41,357 nucleotides of DNA, taken from Halomonas saccharevitans (GTDB lineage Bacteria; Pseudomonadota; Gammaproteobacteria; Pseudomonadales; Halomonadaceae). The first letter of the stretch is position 1. Every line of letters begins with the position of its first letter. The notes beneath the pieces are model-generated. The model ran no database searches and was not told the DNA's origin. It saw nothing but the letters and a program-made list of their open reading frames with translations. Both the position numbers and the translations under genes were made by a program. Below, in pieces: positions 27,294 to 36,800 of this stretch. The stretch is from positions 1 through 41,357 of the forward strand of contig NZ_FPAQ01000030.1 in the NCBI RefSeq assembly GCF_900116405.1, read 5' to 3'.

Positions 27294-29285
27294 ATGAGCC
27301 ATGGTACCCACAGTTTCGATCCCCACGACGATCATTCGTCGGTCGCCCCATCCGTCGAGCAGCTCGACGCTGCTATCGAGCGGCTCGCCGCCGCCAATGC
27401 CGTGGCAGGTGTCTCGCCCGTGTTCGAGGTCCTGGAGCCGGCACGCGCCTTGATGTTCGACGAGGCGGGGATGGAAGCCCTCTATGCGCGGATACCGGCA
27501 CTCGAGGCCGCCGGGTTCTTCCGCGGCAGCGATTGGGATTATCCCCAGACGCTGGTGCCATCCCTTGCTGTCAGAACGGTTCGCCATGGTGACCCGGTCG
27601 CCGCCCTGGTGGAGAGCCTGAGCCAGGTCCGCCTGCTGGCGGTGGCCAGCGGCGACTTCAGCCATCCCTCCATCTCGGCAGAGCACGCCCATCACTTCCT
27701 CGCCCAGGTGATGGCCATGAACCTCGATCTCGTGGTCAGTGATCTTCAGGAGAGCGACCGCCTGCGGCCCGACGGGCTGGGCATCGTGGTCCAGAATCTC
27801 TATCACTTCCTGCTGCGTCATCTGGGCTACGAAAACCTGCTGGAGCATCTGGTCGCCGAGGTGTGGCGAGTGCTGGCGCAACGCCCGGTTCAGGTCGACG
27901 GCGTCAAGCATATGGTGACGCAGATCGCCGCCTGCCTGCACAAACCCGACGCGATGATGGGAGACGTCGGGGATGATGCGCTGCGACTGATCAATGCCGT
28001 GTTTAGCCCCACCGAGGGCTGCCGCGAGGATCCCGGCTTCGATCTCTATGCCGAGCGATTGGCGGCCATGGATGAGGCCTCTCTGCTGCAGGAGGCCATA
28101 GCCTTTGCCCAGGCGATGCACGGCACCGGCCTGGTGTCGCCCTACATGCCGGGCTTCATACGTTTTCTGCGGACCCGGTGGAATGCCTTGATTCCTACGG
28201 CGCTGGGCCTCAGCTACACCGGCGCAGACGCCTTCCACTGCTATCCGTCCTTGATCCACACCCTGATCGACCAAGCTCTGTTCGCCGAAACCAGTCAGGC
28301 GGTCTATGGCCTCGCCATGATGCTCGAGCGGGGCATCCTGTATGCGCCGCCGGTGGCTCCATCGCTGTGGCGGCAGGTGCGGTTGAGCCTGTGTGACGCG
28401 GCGGCCGAGAAGATCGTCAGCGTCTTCGGTAGCCGGCGCTCACCGGAATGCTTCCTGCTGGCGGATGTTCTCAACGTCCTTGGCCATCCCCTTGGCGTGG
28501 GGCAGGGCAACTATCCTACCTGCCAGTCCACACGCGCCCTTTCCATGTGGGCCTACAGTGCGCCGGCCGATCTGCTGCGCATCCTCGCCTGGGCGGCGCG
28601 CGATGATGAGATCGTGATGCGTTTCGAGGGCGAGCCTATTTCCTCGCGGGAACTCGGCGCCGGCCTGGCGAGTGAGCCGCCCGTTGACGTGGATGCCGTT
28701 TCATTGCTGACCGTTCCGCACCTCGACCGCATCTATTTCGAGATGGGACGTCGCAGTGCCGGTCGTGGAGAGGACCCGCACAAGTGGGTCAATGCCGAGT
28801 TCCACGGAGAACAGGTCGGCCATGGGTTCTGCATCGCCGTCGACGTCTTTACGGGTGGCTTGAAGGATTTTGAGGGATTCATCCGAAATTTCTACGCCAC
28901 GTATCATCCGTATTACAATGGCGATATACCGGTCATTAATCCTCAGCCAGCAGGAATCGCCGTGACCGATAGTGCCACGCGTTTTCTCGGCTGGCATGCC
29001 ATCACGATTCAGCGTCTCGCCCTCGATCCTGGCGGGATAATGCGGGTATATTTCTTCAATCCCAACAATGACAGCGGTCAGGACTGGGGGCAGGGAATCA
29101 TCACCTCAACACAGGGAAACGGCGAGCTATATGGAGAGGCATCGCTACCCGTTGACCAGTTCGCGTCGCGGCTCTACGTCTTCCACTACGACCCGCTGGA
29201 GAAGGGTGATCCTGAATGCGTGCCGGCGGAGGAAGTGCAAGGCGCCATGCGACTGGCCCATGCCAGCTGGGCGTCAGGCCGCTAG
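27294..29285 (+). CDS. Uncharacterised 663-aa protein with papain-like Q-C-H-N arrangement (paralogue A)
   Basis: I do not recognise a named family. There is no signal peptide, and the only lengthy hydrophobic stretches look like buried helices. An N-terminal region of about 300 residues is helical, with the conserved block FRGSDWDYPQTLVPSL and SGDFSHPSISAEHAHHFLAQ. The C-terminal half holds GQGNYPTCQSTRALSMW (Gln404, Cys410), then HLDRIYFEMGRRS, then FLGWHAITIQR (His568) and VYFFNPNNDSGQDWG (Asn589). The Q-x5-C spacing and the later H and N plus WG resemble papain-type proteases (Q19/C25/H159/N175). The paralogue at 38367-40409 keeps all of these at identical spacing. An ATP-grasp gene follows 281 bp downstream. 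Protease, amidase or transpeptidase activity is inference. GGAGG lies 15 bases before the ATG, rather far. Confidence 0.8.
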   Translation: MSHGTHSFDPHDDHSSVAPSVEQLDAAIERLAAANAVAGVSPVFEVLEPARALMFDEAGMEALYARIPALEAAGFFRGSDWDYPQTLVPSLAVRTVRHGDPVAALVESLSQVRLLAVASGDFSHPSISAEHAHHFLAQVMAMNLDLVVSDLQESDRLRPDGLGIVVQNLYHFLLRHLGYENLLEHLVAEVWRVLAQRPVQVDGVKHMVTQIAACLHKPDAMMGDVGDDALRLINAVFSPTEGCREDPGFDLYAERLAAMDEASLLQEAIAFAQAMHGTGLVSPYMPGFIRFLRTRWNALIPTALGLSYTGADAFHCYPSLIHTLIDQALFAETSQAVYGLAMMLERGILYAPPVAPSLWRQVRLSLCDAAAEKIVSVFGSRRSPECFLLADVLNVLGHPLGVGQGNYPTCQSTRALSMWAYSAPADLLRILAWAARDDEIVMRFEGEPISSRELGAGLASEPPVDVDAVSLLTVPHLDRIYFEMGRRSAGRGEDPHKWVNAEFHGEQVGHGFCIAVDVFTGGLKDFEGFIRNFYATYHPYYNGDIPVINPQPAGIAVTDSATRFLGWHAITIQRLALDPGGIMRVYFFNPNNDSGQDWGQGIITSTQGNGELYGEASLPVDQFASRLYVFHYDPLEKGDPECVPAEEVQGAMRLAHASWASGR

Positions 29286-29489
29286 TGCGGCATTGCGATA
29301 ATTCGTTGCCGAGAACTCATTAATTTAGAGTTTATTGACTCCGTTTCCTATTCGATAGCAGAGCCGCTACACTGGGTTTGAGAACAAGATTCAAGTGCAC
29401 AGGCGGATCTTGTCGAGCCTTTTCGCATCACACCGCACATGCTGCCGGGTGGCCTGGTTTTCGTTAAATATTACTTCCTGGCGGCTTGA

Positions 29490-29516
29490 TTTATAGAGCA
29501 TGTTTTATAGAGCATG
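29490..29516 (+). repeat. Tandem duplicate TTTATAGAGCATG before the ATP-grasp gene
   Basis: Two copies of TTTATAGAGCATG with a 14-bp period lie 51-77 bp upstream of the ATP-grasp start, in an AT-rich 281-bp intergenic region. They could be paired binding sites or overlapping -10 elements. The same gap also has TTGACT (29335-29340) and TACACT (29368-29373), which are not correctly spaced to form one promoter. No gene was seen there. Confidence 0.6.
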
Positions 29517-29566
29517 CGCTCAGCTCCGAGTGCTAGCTTTTCCTAAAACCACAAGGAGAATGTCGA

Positions 29567-30877
29567 ATGACGATGCCAGCAACAGAAACTGAACTGCCCC
29601 CGGAAGTTGCCGCTTGGACCGATCCTTCGATGGACTCTGTTCGCGGAACGGAAACGCCCAAGGATCCGAATAAGGGTTACATCGCCCTGCTGGGTTGGAG
29701 CGTCAATGCCATCAAGGCGGCACAGCAGTTTGATCGTCGCTATGTGGTTGTTGCGCCCGAGTGGGCCGAGGATTTCTGCACGGCTAACAAGATTCCGTTC
29801 ATTGCCTGGGATTTCATCCGCCTGAACGATCGTTCGATGGAGATTGCCGAAAAACTCAAGGAGGAGGGCGTTGATGTCGCCATCCCCCTCTTCGAGGAAA
29901 CCGTCGAATGGTCAGGCGCGATCAATTCCGTGCTGATGGACAGCCCCCGTATGTACGGACAGTCCATCCTGTTCCGTGACAAGGCGTTGATGAAACGCCG
30001 CGCCCAGCTGGGTGGCATTCGCGTGGGGATCTTCGAGGAGGCCCACGAGAAGGAGGACGTCGTTCGCTTCATGAAGCGCGTCAACCAGACGCTGCTCAAG
30101 CTCGACGGTGATCCAGACGACCCGATCCACGTAAAGGCTTTCGACAAGGCAGGTTGTCTCGGCCATCGAATGATCCGCACGATGGAAGAGATCGAGCATA
30201 TCCCGGATGAAGAGTATCCGTTGCTGATGGAGAGTCACCTGGACGGTTGGGAATTTGCCGTCGAGGCCTGGATCCACGATGGCAAGATCCAGTTCCTCAA
30301 CATCTCCGAATACGTAACACTGGGCTACTCGGTCTTCGTTCCTGCCACCAGGGAGCTCGAGAGCTGGCGCGATGCCATCACCAAGCAGATCGAGAAGCTG
30401 ATCAAGACGTTCGACATCCAGTTCGGTCTGATTCACCCGGAGTATTTCGTGACCGCCGATGGCGAGATGTACTTCGGTGAAGTCGCCTATCGCCCACCCG
30501 GGTTCAAGGCCTTCGAACTCATCGAGCGTGCCTACGGTTTCAATGCCTATCAGGCATCGATGGTCGTGTTTGACCCCAAGAGCACCAAGGAGGAGGTCGC
30601 CAACTTCTTCCCGCGCGAAGTGGTCGACGCCAAGGGCTATGCGGGTTGCTTCGGCGTGTATCCGCGTCGTCGTGTCGTCAGCAAGCTGGAGATGCCCAAG
30701 GAAACCACCGAGCATCCGTATTTCGATTCTCACGAACTGGTTGCGCCGACCGAGGAGACGGTGCCGGATCGCTCAGCCTTCGGCACGCACTGGGGCCTGG
30801 TGTTCTTCTTCGGCGATGACCCGATCAAGATGCGCGATCTGCTCAAGGCCCAGGAAGACCTGGATTTCTATGTCTAA
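29567..30877 (+). CDS. ATP-grasp domain protein of unknown substrate
   Basis: The 436-aa product has an N-terminal pre-ATP-grasp alpha/beta domain (GYIALLGWSVNAIKAAQQF; YVVVAPEW). An ATP-grasp fold follows: the small subdomain starts near DKALMKRRAQLGGIRVG, the nucleotide site is around YPLLMESHLDGWEFAVEAWIHDG, and metal-binding acidic residues are in FGLIHPEYFVT and GEMYFGEVAYRPPG. Enzymes of this fold join a carboxylate to an amine or thiol through an acyl phosphate. The substrate is not recognisable. AAGGAG sits eight bases before the ATG. Codon use (many CGT and GGT) suggests strong expression. It follows a papain-like paralogue on the same strand, and a clear terminator follows it. Confidence 0.85.
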   Translation: MTMPATETELPPEVAAWTDPSMDSVRGTETPKDPNKGYIALLGWSVNAIKAAQQFDRRYVVVAPEWAEDFCTANKIPFIAWDFIRLNDRSMEIAEKLKEEGVDVAIPLFEETVEWSGAINSVLMDSPRMYGQSILFRDKALMKRRAQLGGIRVGIFEEAHEKEDVVRFMKRVNQTLLKLDGDPDDPIHVKAFDKAGCLGHRMIRTMEEIEHIPDEEYPLLMESHLDGWEFAVEAWIHDGKIQFLNISEYVTLGYSVFVPATRELESWRDAITKQIEKLIKTFDIQFGLIHPEYFVTADGEMYFGEVAYRPPGFKAFELIERAYGFNAYQASMVVFDPKSTKEEVANFFPREVVDAKGYAGCFGVYPRRRVVSKLEMPKETTEHPYFDSHELVAPTEETVPDRSAFGTHWGLVFFFGDDPIKMRDLLKAQEDLDFYV

Positions 30878-30920
30878 CGTTGCAGTTCAGGCCGTCATCT
30901 AGCCGGCGGTAATATGGCGA

Positions 30921-30946
30921 AAGGCAGGGCTCAGGCCCTGCCTTTT
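30921..30946 (+). terminator. Rho-independent terminator after the ATP-grasp gene
   Basis: A 10-bp stem AAGGCAGGGC/GCCCTGCCTT with loop TCAG is followed by TT. Confidence 0.85.
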
Positions 30947-31006
30947 GCGTGGGTATCCATCTCTTGCATGGATGCTTGCATTAGAGCTCACATACGAGCG
31001 TCTGCG

Positions 31007-31462
31007 TTATAGATAGCGACCACCGGAGGCAATAACGACCGTCGCCAGCCCCAATATCAGGTTGATGCCGATCAGCCGACGGATCCGGGCCAGCTGCTTT
31101 CCCCCGGCGGGCCAGTCCTCGCCGGCCACGGCCCGTCCCAGGCGCACCAACGGCGCGAACCAGATGTGCAGGAAGATCGCCATCATCGCGAGTCCCGTCA
31201 CCAGCATCAGGTGAACATGCACGCCGGCACCGGCCATGCCGCCGAAGGTCCCGAAGAGCATCCAGAGCCCCGTCGCCAGCAGCACGATCACGCTGGCCCA
31301 TACCCAGGGGAAGAAGCGCTGGAAGACGTGGTACCAGAGCGTCAGCCGCAGGGGTGGCTCGAGCAGCTCGCCGGCGACCCGGCGCAGGATCATCCAGGCG
31401 AAGAACATGCCGCCGACCCAGATCACGGCAGCGAGAAGGTGCAGGCTGATGGCAAGGGGCAT
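31007..31462 (-). CDS. CopD-like integral membrane protein
   Basis: The 151-aa product has four predicted helices. It opens SLHLLAAVIWVGGMFFAWMILRR, contains FFPWVWASVIVLLATGLWMLFG and HVHLMLVTGLAMMAIFLHIWF, and ends with a helix GINLILGLATVVIASGG. His residues in helices 1 and 3 resemble haem- or metal-binding positions in CopD and related DUF2269-type proteins. GGATC-type SD precedes the start. It has no copper genes next to it, so the role is uncertain. Confidence 0.75.
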   Translation of the reverse strand: MPLAISLHLLAAVIWVGGMFFAWMILRRVAGELLEPPLRLTLWYHVFQRFFPWVWASVIVLLATGLWMLFGTFGGMAGAGVHVHLMLVTGLAMMAIFLHIWFAPLVRLGRAVAGEDWPAGGKQLARIRRLIGINLILGLATVVIASGGRYL

Positions 31463-31610
31463 GAGGGAGATCCTTTAGGGCCTGTAGTGGCTTTGATAGG
31501 GTCGAACTGGCCGGGGCCGTCAGGGCCTTCTCGAGGCCCCGTTTCGAGCATGAGGGTGGGGGAGGTCGCTCGCCTGGCGGCATCATCATAGGGATGGGCG
31601 GCGGTCTGAC

Positions 31611-31889
31611 TCAGCGCAGCAGATCGCGAGCCTTCTTGGCAAACAGCGCACCGGTGGTCAGCCGGCGTGCCAGGCGCGCCGTGCCTCCGGGGTGGCGCAG
31701 CCCGCGATAGGCCAGCAGTCCGCCCGCCACGAGCAGCGGGGTCTTGAAGCGTGACAGCAGCTGCCAGCCCTGATCGAGAGTCTGTTCGGCCGTGCGCCAG
31801 CGGTGGGCGGCCACCAGCAAGTCGATGCGTTGCTGCTCGATGGCATGCTCGAGCTCGGCCCGGCGGGCTAGGCGTTCAGCGCGGTTCAC
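31611..31889 (-). CDS. yqjK: YqjK-like protein
   Basis: The 92-aa product has a charged helical N-terminus (MNRAERLARRAELEHAIEQQR) and a weakly hydrophobic segment (TPLLVAGGLLAYRGLRHPG). It matches the YqjK-like family by position and composition, as the last gene of a yqjD-yqjE-yqjK unit. It overlaps the upstream gene by 14 bp. Its function is not established. Confidence 0.75.
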   Translation of the reverse strand: MNRAERLARRAELEHAIEQQRIDLLVAAHRWRTAEQTLDQGWQLLSRFKTPLLVAGGLLAYRGLRHPGGTARLARRLTTGALFAKKARDLLR

Positions 31890-32274
31890 GGCTCGCCTCC
31901 ACCAGGTCGCGATCCGTAGCCAAGTGGCGAAGGGTGCCGGCCAGCAGAGTGCGGCGCCGAGCCAGCTGCATCACGCGCAAGGCCATCAGCAGCCCGCTGC
32001 CGAGCAGCACCACGGCGCTGGCGCCGATGGCGGCCAGGCGGTGGGTCTCCCAGAAGGCGACGATCACCAGGGCGGTCAGGACGCCGATACCGAGCAGCAG
32101 CAGGATCAGGCTGAGGCCGGCCAGCAGCAGCAGGCCGAACAGGCGTGCACGCTCCTCCTCCAGTTCGAGCACGGCGAGACGCAGGCGCGTCTCGCCGGTG
32201 GCAAGCAGGCTGCCGAGCAGGCGCTTGCCGGCACCGAACAGCCGTTGAGCCGGTCCTTGGCTTGCCGCCATCAA
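31876..32274 (-). CDS. yqjE: YqjE-like (phage holin superfamily 3-type) membrane protein
   Basis: The 132-aa product has two central membrane helices (LFGLLLLAGLSLILLLLGIG and LAAIGASAVVLLGSGLLMAL), preceded by an amphipathic segment containing ETRLRLAVLELEEERAR, the usual YqjE motif. It starts inside the yqjD stop (4-bp overlap), implying translational coupling. Family members are inner-membrane proteins linked to stress response, with no defined reaction. Confidence 0.85.
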   Translation of the reverse strand: MMAASQGPAQRLFGAGKRLLGSLLATGETRLRLAVLELEEERARLFGLLLLAGLSLILLLLGIGVLTALVIVAFWETHRLAAIGASAVVLLGSGLLMALRVMQLARRRTLLAGTLRHLATDRDLVEASREPR

Positions 32275-32603
32275 CGCCGCCCGATCAGCATGCCAACCAC
32301 CACGCCCATGGCGGCGCCGATGCCGATGCTGGTCCAGGGATTATCATGGACGTAGCGGTCGCAGGCGTCGGCCTGCTGGGTCACATTGTCCCGCGCCTCG
32401 CCGTAGAGTCGCTCGCCGCGTGCCTCGAGGCGTTCTCGGGTGTCCTTCATCCGCTTCTCTGCGCGCTCGCGGAGCTCCTTGATGTTGCTTCGCGAGTCAT
32501 CGGCCGTGGCATCGACCAGCTCCTCGATGGTCTGGGTGAGATGTTGCAGGTCGTCCTTGAGCTGCTGTGTGGATTCGCTGGTGCGCGAGTGTTGTTGGGC
32601 CAT
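32271..32603 (-). CDS. yqjD: YqjD/ElaB-family (DUF883) tail-anchored protein
   Basis: The 110-aa product has a long charged helix (residues ~10-80) and a C-terminal glycine-zipper membrane anchor (SIGIGAAMGVVVGMLIGRR) preceded by VHDNPW, a hallmark of the family. The E. coli homologue binds ribosomes at the membrane in stationary phase. It is the first gene of a three-gene unit, with GGAAG as the ribosome site. Confidence 0.9.
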   Translation of the reverse strand: MAQQHSRTSESTQQLKDDLQHLTQTIEELVDATADDSRSNIKELRERAEKRMKDTRERLEARGERLYGEARDNVTQQADACDRYVHDNPWTSIGIGAAMGVVVGMLIGRR

Positions 32604-32738
32604 CGGGTCTTCCTTTGACGGTGAATGACAGGCTCAGCATAGCATCCAGCCGATTCACTTCAATCCACTCGGGCTTATGTCCGGGGCGCTTTCGTCGAGC
32701 CATCCACCCCGGCGATACGTTTCGAATCGGAAACCGGC

Positions 32739-33779
32739 TCAGCGCTCGAGGCCGCCATAGGAGAACAGGGGATTGAGGCTGAAGCCGAGACTCAGGCGAT
32801 TGGTGCGCTCGTCATAGTCGATCAGGCTCTCGCCATAGCCATAGTAGTACTGCAGGTGGCCGCGAATGCTGCCGAACATCGGCCAGGAGTAGTCCAGCTG
32901 GGTGCCCAGGTTGCCTTCGCCGGGATTGCCGCGCAGCATCAGGCTCAGCTCGTTGTCATCGTTGACGCGCTTGGCCACTGTGATGTCGCCATAGCCGAGA
33001 TACTTGTGGATGTCGGGGTTGTCGTCCTCGCCCTCGGATTCCGGGATGCGCCAGTGGGGCGCCAGCACCACGGTCCAGTCGTCGTTGGTGAAGGAGGACT
33101 GGAGGATCAGCCGGTTCCAGCTGCGCGACAACTCCCCGGAGCGGCCGTTGGACTGGTGGTTGAACGACAGGCGATTGTGGATGTTGGTCCAGCCCAGCAG
33201 CGAGGTGCTGTTATCGAAGTCGATGAACACCTCGGGCTCGTAGTTGGTCTCGCGAAACGGCGAGGAGGCATCCGCATTGTAGGCCTGCCACCAGCTGCGC
33301 TGGGTATAGCCGAAGTGCAGGTCGCCGCCGACATCGCCGAAGAGATCCTCGACCAGGTTGAACTTGACGCTGAACTGGAACTTCATCTCCGCCCGGTCGG
33401 CGTCGCTATCATCGTTGACGTCGCGAAAGACGCCTTCGTTCGGCGTAGCGTTGTAGCTCAGCGGGAACCAGTAGTTGCGCTTGTGGGTGGTGATGGCGTA
33501 GGGGTTCTTGGCCGAGGCGCGCTCGAGCTGGCGGCGTTTGTCCACGGCCTCCTCGAGCTCCTGGCCGGTGTCGTCATCGGCGAGGACGGCGGTGGCGGAT
33601 GGCGTGTTCTCGGGCGTCTGCAGCTGTTGGCGCAGCGCGCCCATCTCTGCCTCGAGTTCGGCGATGCGGGCTTCGATGGCCTGCCGCTCGACCTCGCTCA
33701 ACGGTTCGGCGGCCAGGGTCGTGCCGCTCAGGCTCGCCATCAGCAGCGCAGCGCACAGGGGAAAACGGGCAGGCATCAT
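32739..33779 (-). CDS. pldA: Outer-membrane phospholipase A (PldA/OMPLA)
   Basis: The 346-aa product has a signal peptide (MMPARFPLCAALLMASLSGTTLA), an N-terminal coiled-coil insert (about 25-80) absent from E. coli PldA, and a 12-strand barrel. The catalytic residues are visible: His208 and Ser210 in NHQSNGRSG, and Asn222 in SWNRL, with the same His-to-Asn distance of 14 as in E. coli (142, 144, 156). It hydrolyses phospholipids in the outer leaflet when outer-membrane asymmetry is lost. It is divergent from the mechanosensitive channel gene. Confidence 0.93.
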   Translation of the reverse strand: MMPARFPLCAALLMASLSGTTLAAEPLSEVERQAIEARIAELEAEMGALRQQLQTPENTPSATAVLADDDTGQELEEAVDKRRQLERASAKNPYAITTHKRNYWFPLSYNATPNEGVFRDVNDDSDADRAEMKFQFSVKFNLVEDLFGDVGGDLHFGYTQRSWWQAYNADASSPFRETNYEPEVFIDFDNSTSLLGWTNIHNRLSFNHQSNGRSGELSRSWNRLILQSSFTNDDWTVVLAPHWRIPESEGEDDNPDIHKYLGYGDITVAKRVNDDNELSLMLRGNPGEGNLGTQLDYSWPMFGSIRGHLQYYYGYGESLIDYDERTNRLSLGFSLNPLFSYGGLER

Positions 33780-33899
33780 GGTCAGGCACCTTGTGGAAGA
33801 TCACGAGCGTTTCTATCACGCCAGTCCGGCAAGTCAACTGTGACCCCGGGGCGACAGGCGGTCATTGCCTTGCGGCTTCGGGGAGCCGAGAATCACGCG

Positions 33900-36800
33900 A
33901 TGTCCCATCATACCCGAGGCTGCCCCTTGAACGCCTATTATCGTCTCGGCCGTCGGCGCGCTGCCGTGTGCTGCGGCCTGCTGCTCTTGCTGTGCCTGGT
34001 GGTGGGGCTTTGGGTGGCAACGCCCGCGCTGGCCCAGGAGGTCGTCCCGCCGGCCGGTGCCGACCAGCCGCTTCCCTCACGGGAGGAGGTCAAGGCACGT
34101 CTCGAGGATCGCCAGCTGGCCGAGGGCGAGACACCCGCCGAGGGCACCCAGCGTGAGATCGAGGCGCTGCGCGCTGCCCTCGAGGGTCTGGAGCGGCTGG
34201 CCGCGGTGAAAGAGCAGCTGGCCGAGCTCGAGACGCGGGTCGAGCGGGCGCCGCAGGCCCTCCAGCGCATTCAGCAGGCGCTTGGCAAGATGGAGCGAGT
34301 CGATCGGCAGACCACCATCGAGGAGTTGGAGGAGCTCTCCCTCGAGGCGCTGGAGACGCGCCGCAAGAATGCCCAGGAAGCCCTGTCGTCGTCCCAGGAC
34401 ACGCTCGCCGAGGTCTCCTCTAGGCTGCTCAATGCCCAGACCCTGCCGGAGCGTGCCCAGCAGGCCATCGGCGAGGCGATGCAGCGGGTCGATGAGCGGC
34501 GTCGCCAACTGGAGGAGCTGGCCGGCGCCGAGGTGGCGGCGGATGCCCCCAGACGCTGGCAGCTGCGCATCGAACGCGCGCTGGCCGAACAGACCCTGGC
34601 GCTGCATCAGCGACAGCTGGAGACCAACAGTCGTCTGCGCGAGCTGGACCAGGAGCATCTCGACCTGCTCGAGCGCCAGGTGGCCAGCCAGGAGGCCCGG
34701 CTGACCATGCTCCAGGCGGCCCTCGATCGTCGCCGTCGCGAGCAGTCCGAGCAGGTCATCGCCGAGGCGGTCAGCGAGGAGGGGGAGGGCATCATCGGCC
34801 ATCCTCTGGTGCGCCAGGCCCGGGAGATCAACCGCACCATGAGCCTCGAGCTGCTGCGCGCCACCGATCGAGCCAATCGCCTGGTTCGCGAAAGTCTCGA
34901 GGTGCGTCGTCAGTTCGATCGGGTCCGCCAGCTTCAGCGCAACCTCAACGAGCAGATCGACGCCGTCCGCGGCAGCATGCTGCTGTCGCGTATCCTCCGC
35001 GAGCAGCGATTGACTCTGCCGCGGGTGGAGGAGCGGACTGGCCTTCAGGAGGAGATCGCCGACCTGCATCTCAAGCAGTTCGAGCTCGGCCGCCAGCGCG
35101 ACCAGCTGCGCGAGGGCGAGAAGCTCGCGCGCCAGCGCATCGATGAAGCCGATGCCGAGGCCTCGCCGGCACTGGTCGAGTCGCTGCTCGATCTCTACCA
35201 GGCGCGTCGCGAGCTCGTTGATCAGCTGGAAAAGGCCTACGGCGAGATGCTCAGCGCGGCCATCGATCTGCAGCTTACCCAGCAGCAGCTGCTGGATACC
35301 AGCCAGGAGCTGCGCGCCACCATCGATGAGCAGCTGTTCTGGATCGCCAACACCCGCCCCTTGAGCCTGACCTGGCTGGGCAACCTGCCGGAGAATCTGG
35401 CCATGGAGTGGCGTGAGGGGGAGTGGCGCGCCTTGCTGCCGGCACACTGGCGGCTACCGAGCGCCCGGGCGCTGCTCGGCGTGCCGGTCCTGCTGGCGGC
35501 GCTGGGGCTGGTTGCCTGTCGCCATCGTTTCCGGGCGCGACTGTCACGGCTACACCAGGAGGTCGGTCATCTCAAGCGCGACTCCCAGGGGCATACGCCT
35601 CAGGCGGTGGCGCTAAACGCCCTGCTGGCTCTGCCCGGCCCGCTCTGCCTGCTGGCGGCCGGCATCGCGCTCCTGGCGGGCACCGGGGGCATCGGGCAGG
35701 GGATCGGCGAGGCGCTGCTGCACCTGGCCCTGGCCTGGGCCGTGCTCACCTGGGCCCGCAACCTGCTGACATCGCACGGGGTGGCCATCCGTCACTTCTA
35801 CTGGTCTTCCGGCTATGCCGCCTCGCTTCGCAAATGGCTGCTGTGGCTGGGTGTGGCGCTGGTCCCGGTCCTGCTGATTGCCCCGCTGGCTCGGGACGCG
35901 GCCGTCGCGCTGAATCAGCGTCCGTTGGGCCTGCTGCTGATGTTGAGCGGCCTGCTCGCCATGAGCTTGGTGCTGGCCAAGCTGATCCTGGCTCACGTGC
36001 CCTTCTTCGGGGTCAAGCTGTTCCGCCTGCTGCTGGGGCTTGCCATCGCGCTGGTGCCGCTGGCGATGGCGGGTCTGATCGTCTCCGGATACGAATACAC
36101 CGCCCTGAGCCTGGTGGGGCGCTTCGTCATCTCGCTCTATCTGCTGGGCCTCTGGATCCTGGTGGAGGCCACGGTGATCCGCGGCCTGGCCGTGGCCGCA
36201 CGGCGACTGGCCTACCGCCGTGCCCTGGCGCGGCGGCACGCCCAGGCTCAGGAGAGCGTCGAGGGCCTGGAGGTCGTCGAGGAGCCGCCGCTGGACATGG
36301 AACAGGTCAACCAGCAGTCGCTGCGCCTCTCCAGGCTGATCCTGGTGATCGGCTTCCTCCTGATGCTCTACCTGGTGTGGTCGGATCTGCTCTCGGTGTT
36401 TGGTTACCTCGAGCAGGTCACCCTGGTGTCGCCCGGCGAGGGAGAATCCCCCGAGGCACTCGGCGACATGGTCTCGGTAGCCGACATCATCACCGCCCTG
36501 CTGGTGGTGGTGCTGACCATGACGATGGCGCGCAACCTGCCGGGCCTGCTCGAGGTGATGGTACTCTCGCGGCTGGCGCTTAAGCAGGGCAGCGCCTATG
36601 CCATCAGCTCGCTGCTTGCCTATGCCATCGTCGGCGGCGGTGTGGTCGCGGCGCTGGGTACCCTGGGCGTCTCCTGGGACAAGTTGCAGTGGCTGGTGGC
36701 GGCGCTGAGCGTGGGGCTGGGGTTCGGCCTGCAGGAGATCTTCGCCAACTTCGTCTCGGGGCTGATCATCCTGTTCGAGCGGCCGGTGCGCATCGGCGAC

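Noticed and set aside
26595..28274. A 559-codon minus-strand open frame opposite the flavoprotein and paralogue A.
   Set aside because: It crosses two supported genes, has no ribosome site and shows no family motif.
32856..33899. Upstream extension of the mechanosensitive channel frame.
   Set aside because: It is antisense to pldA, which has its catalytic residues; the signal peptide starts only after 33900.
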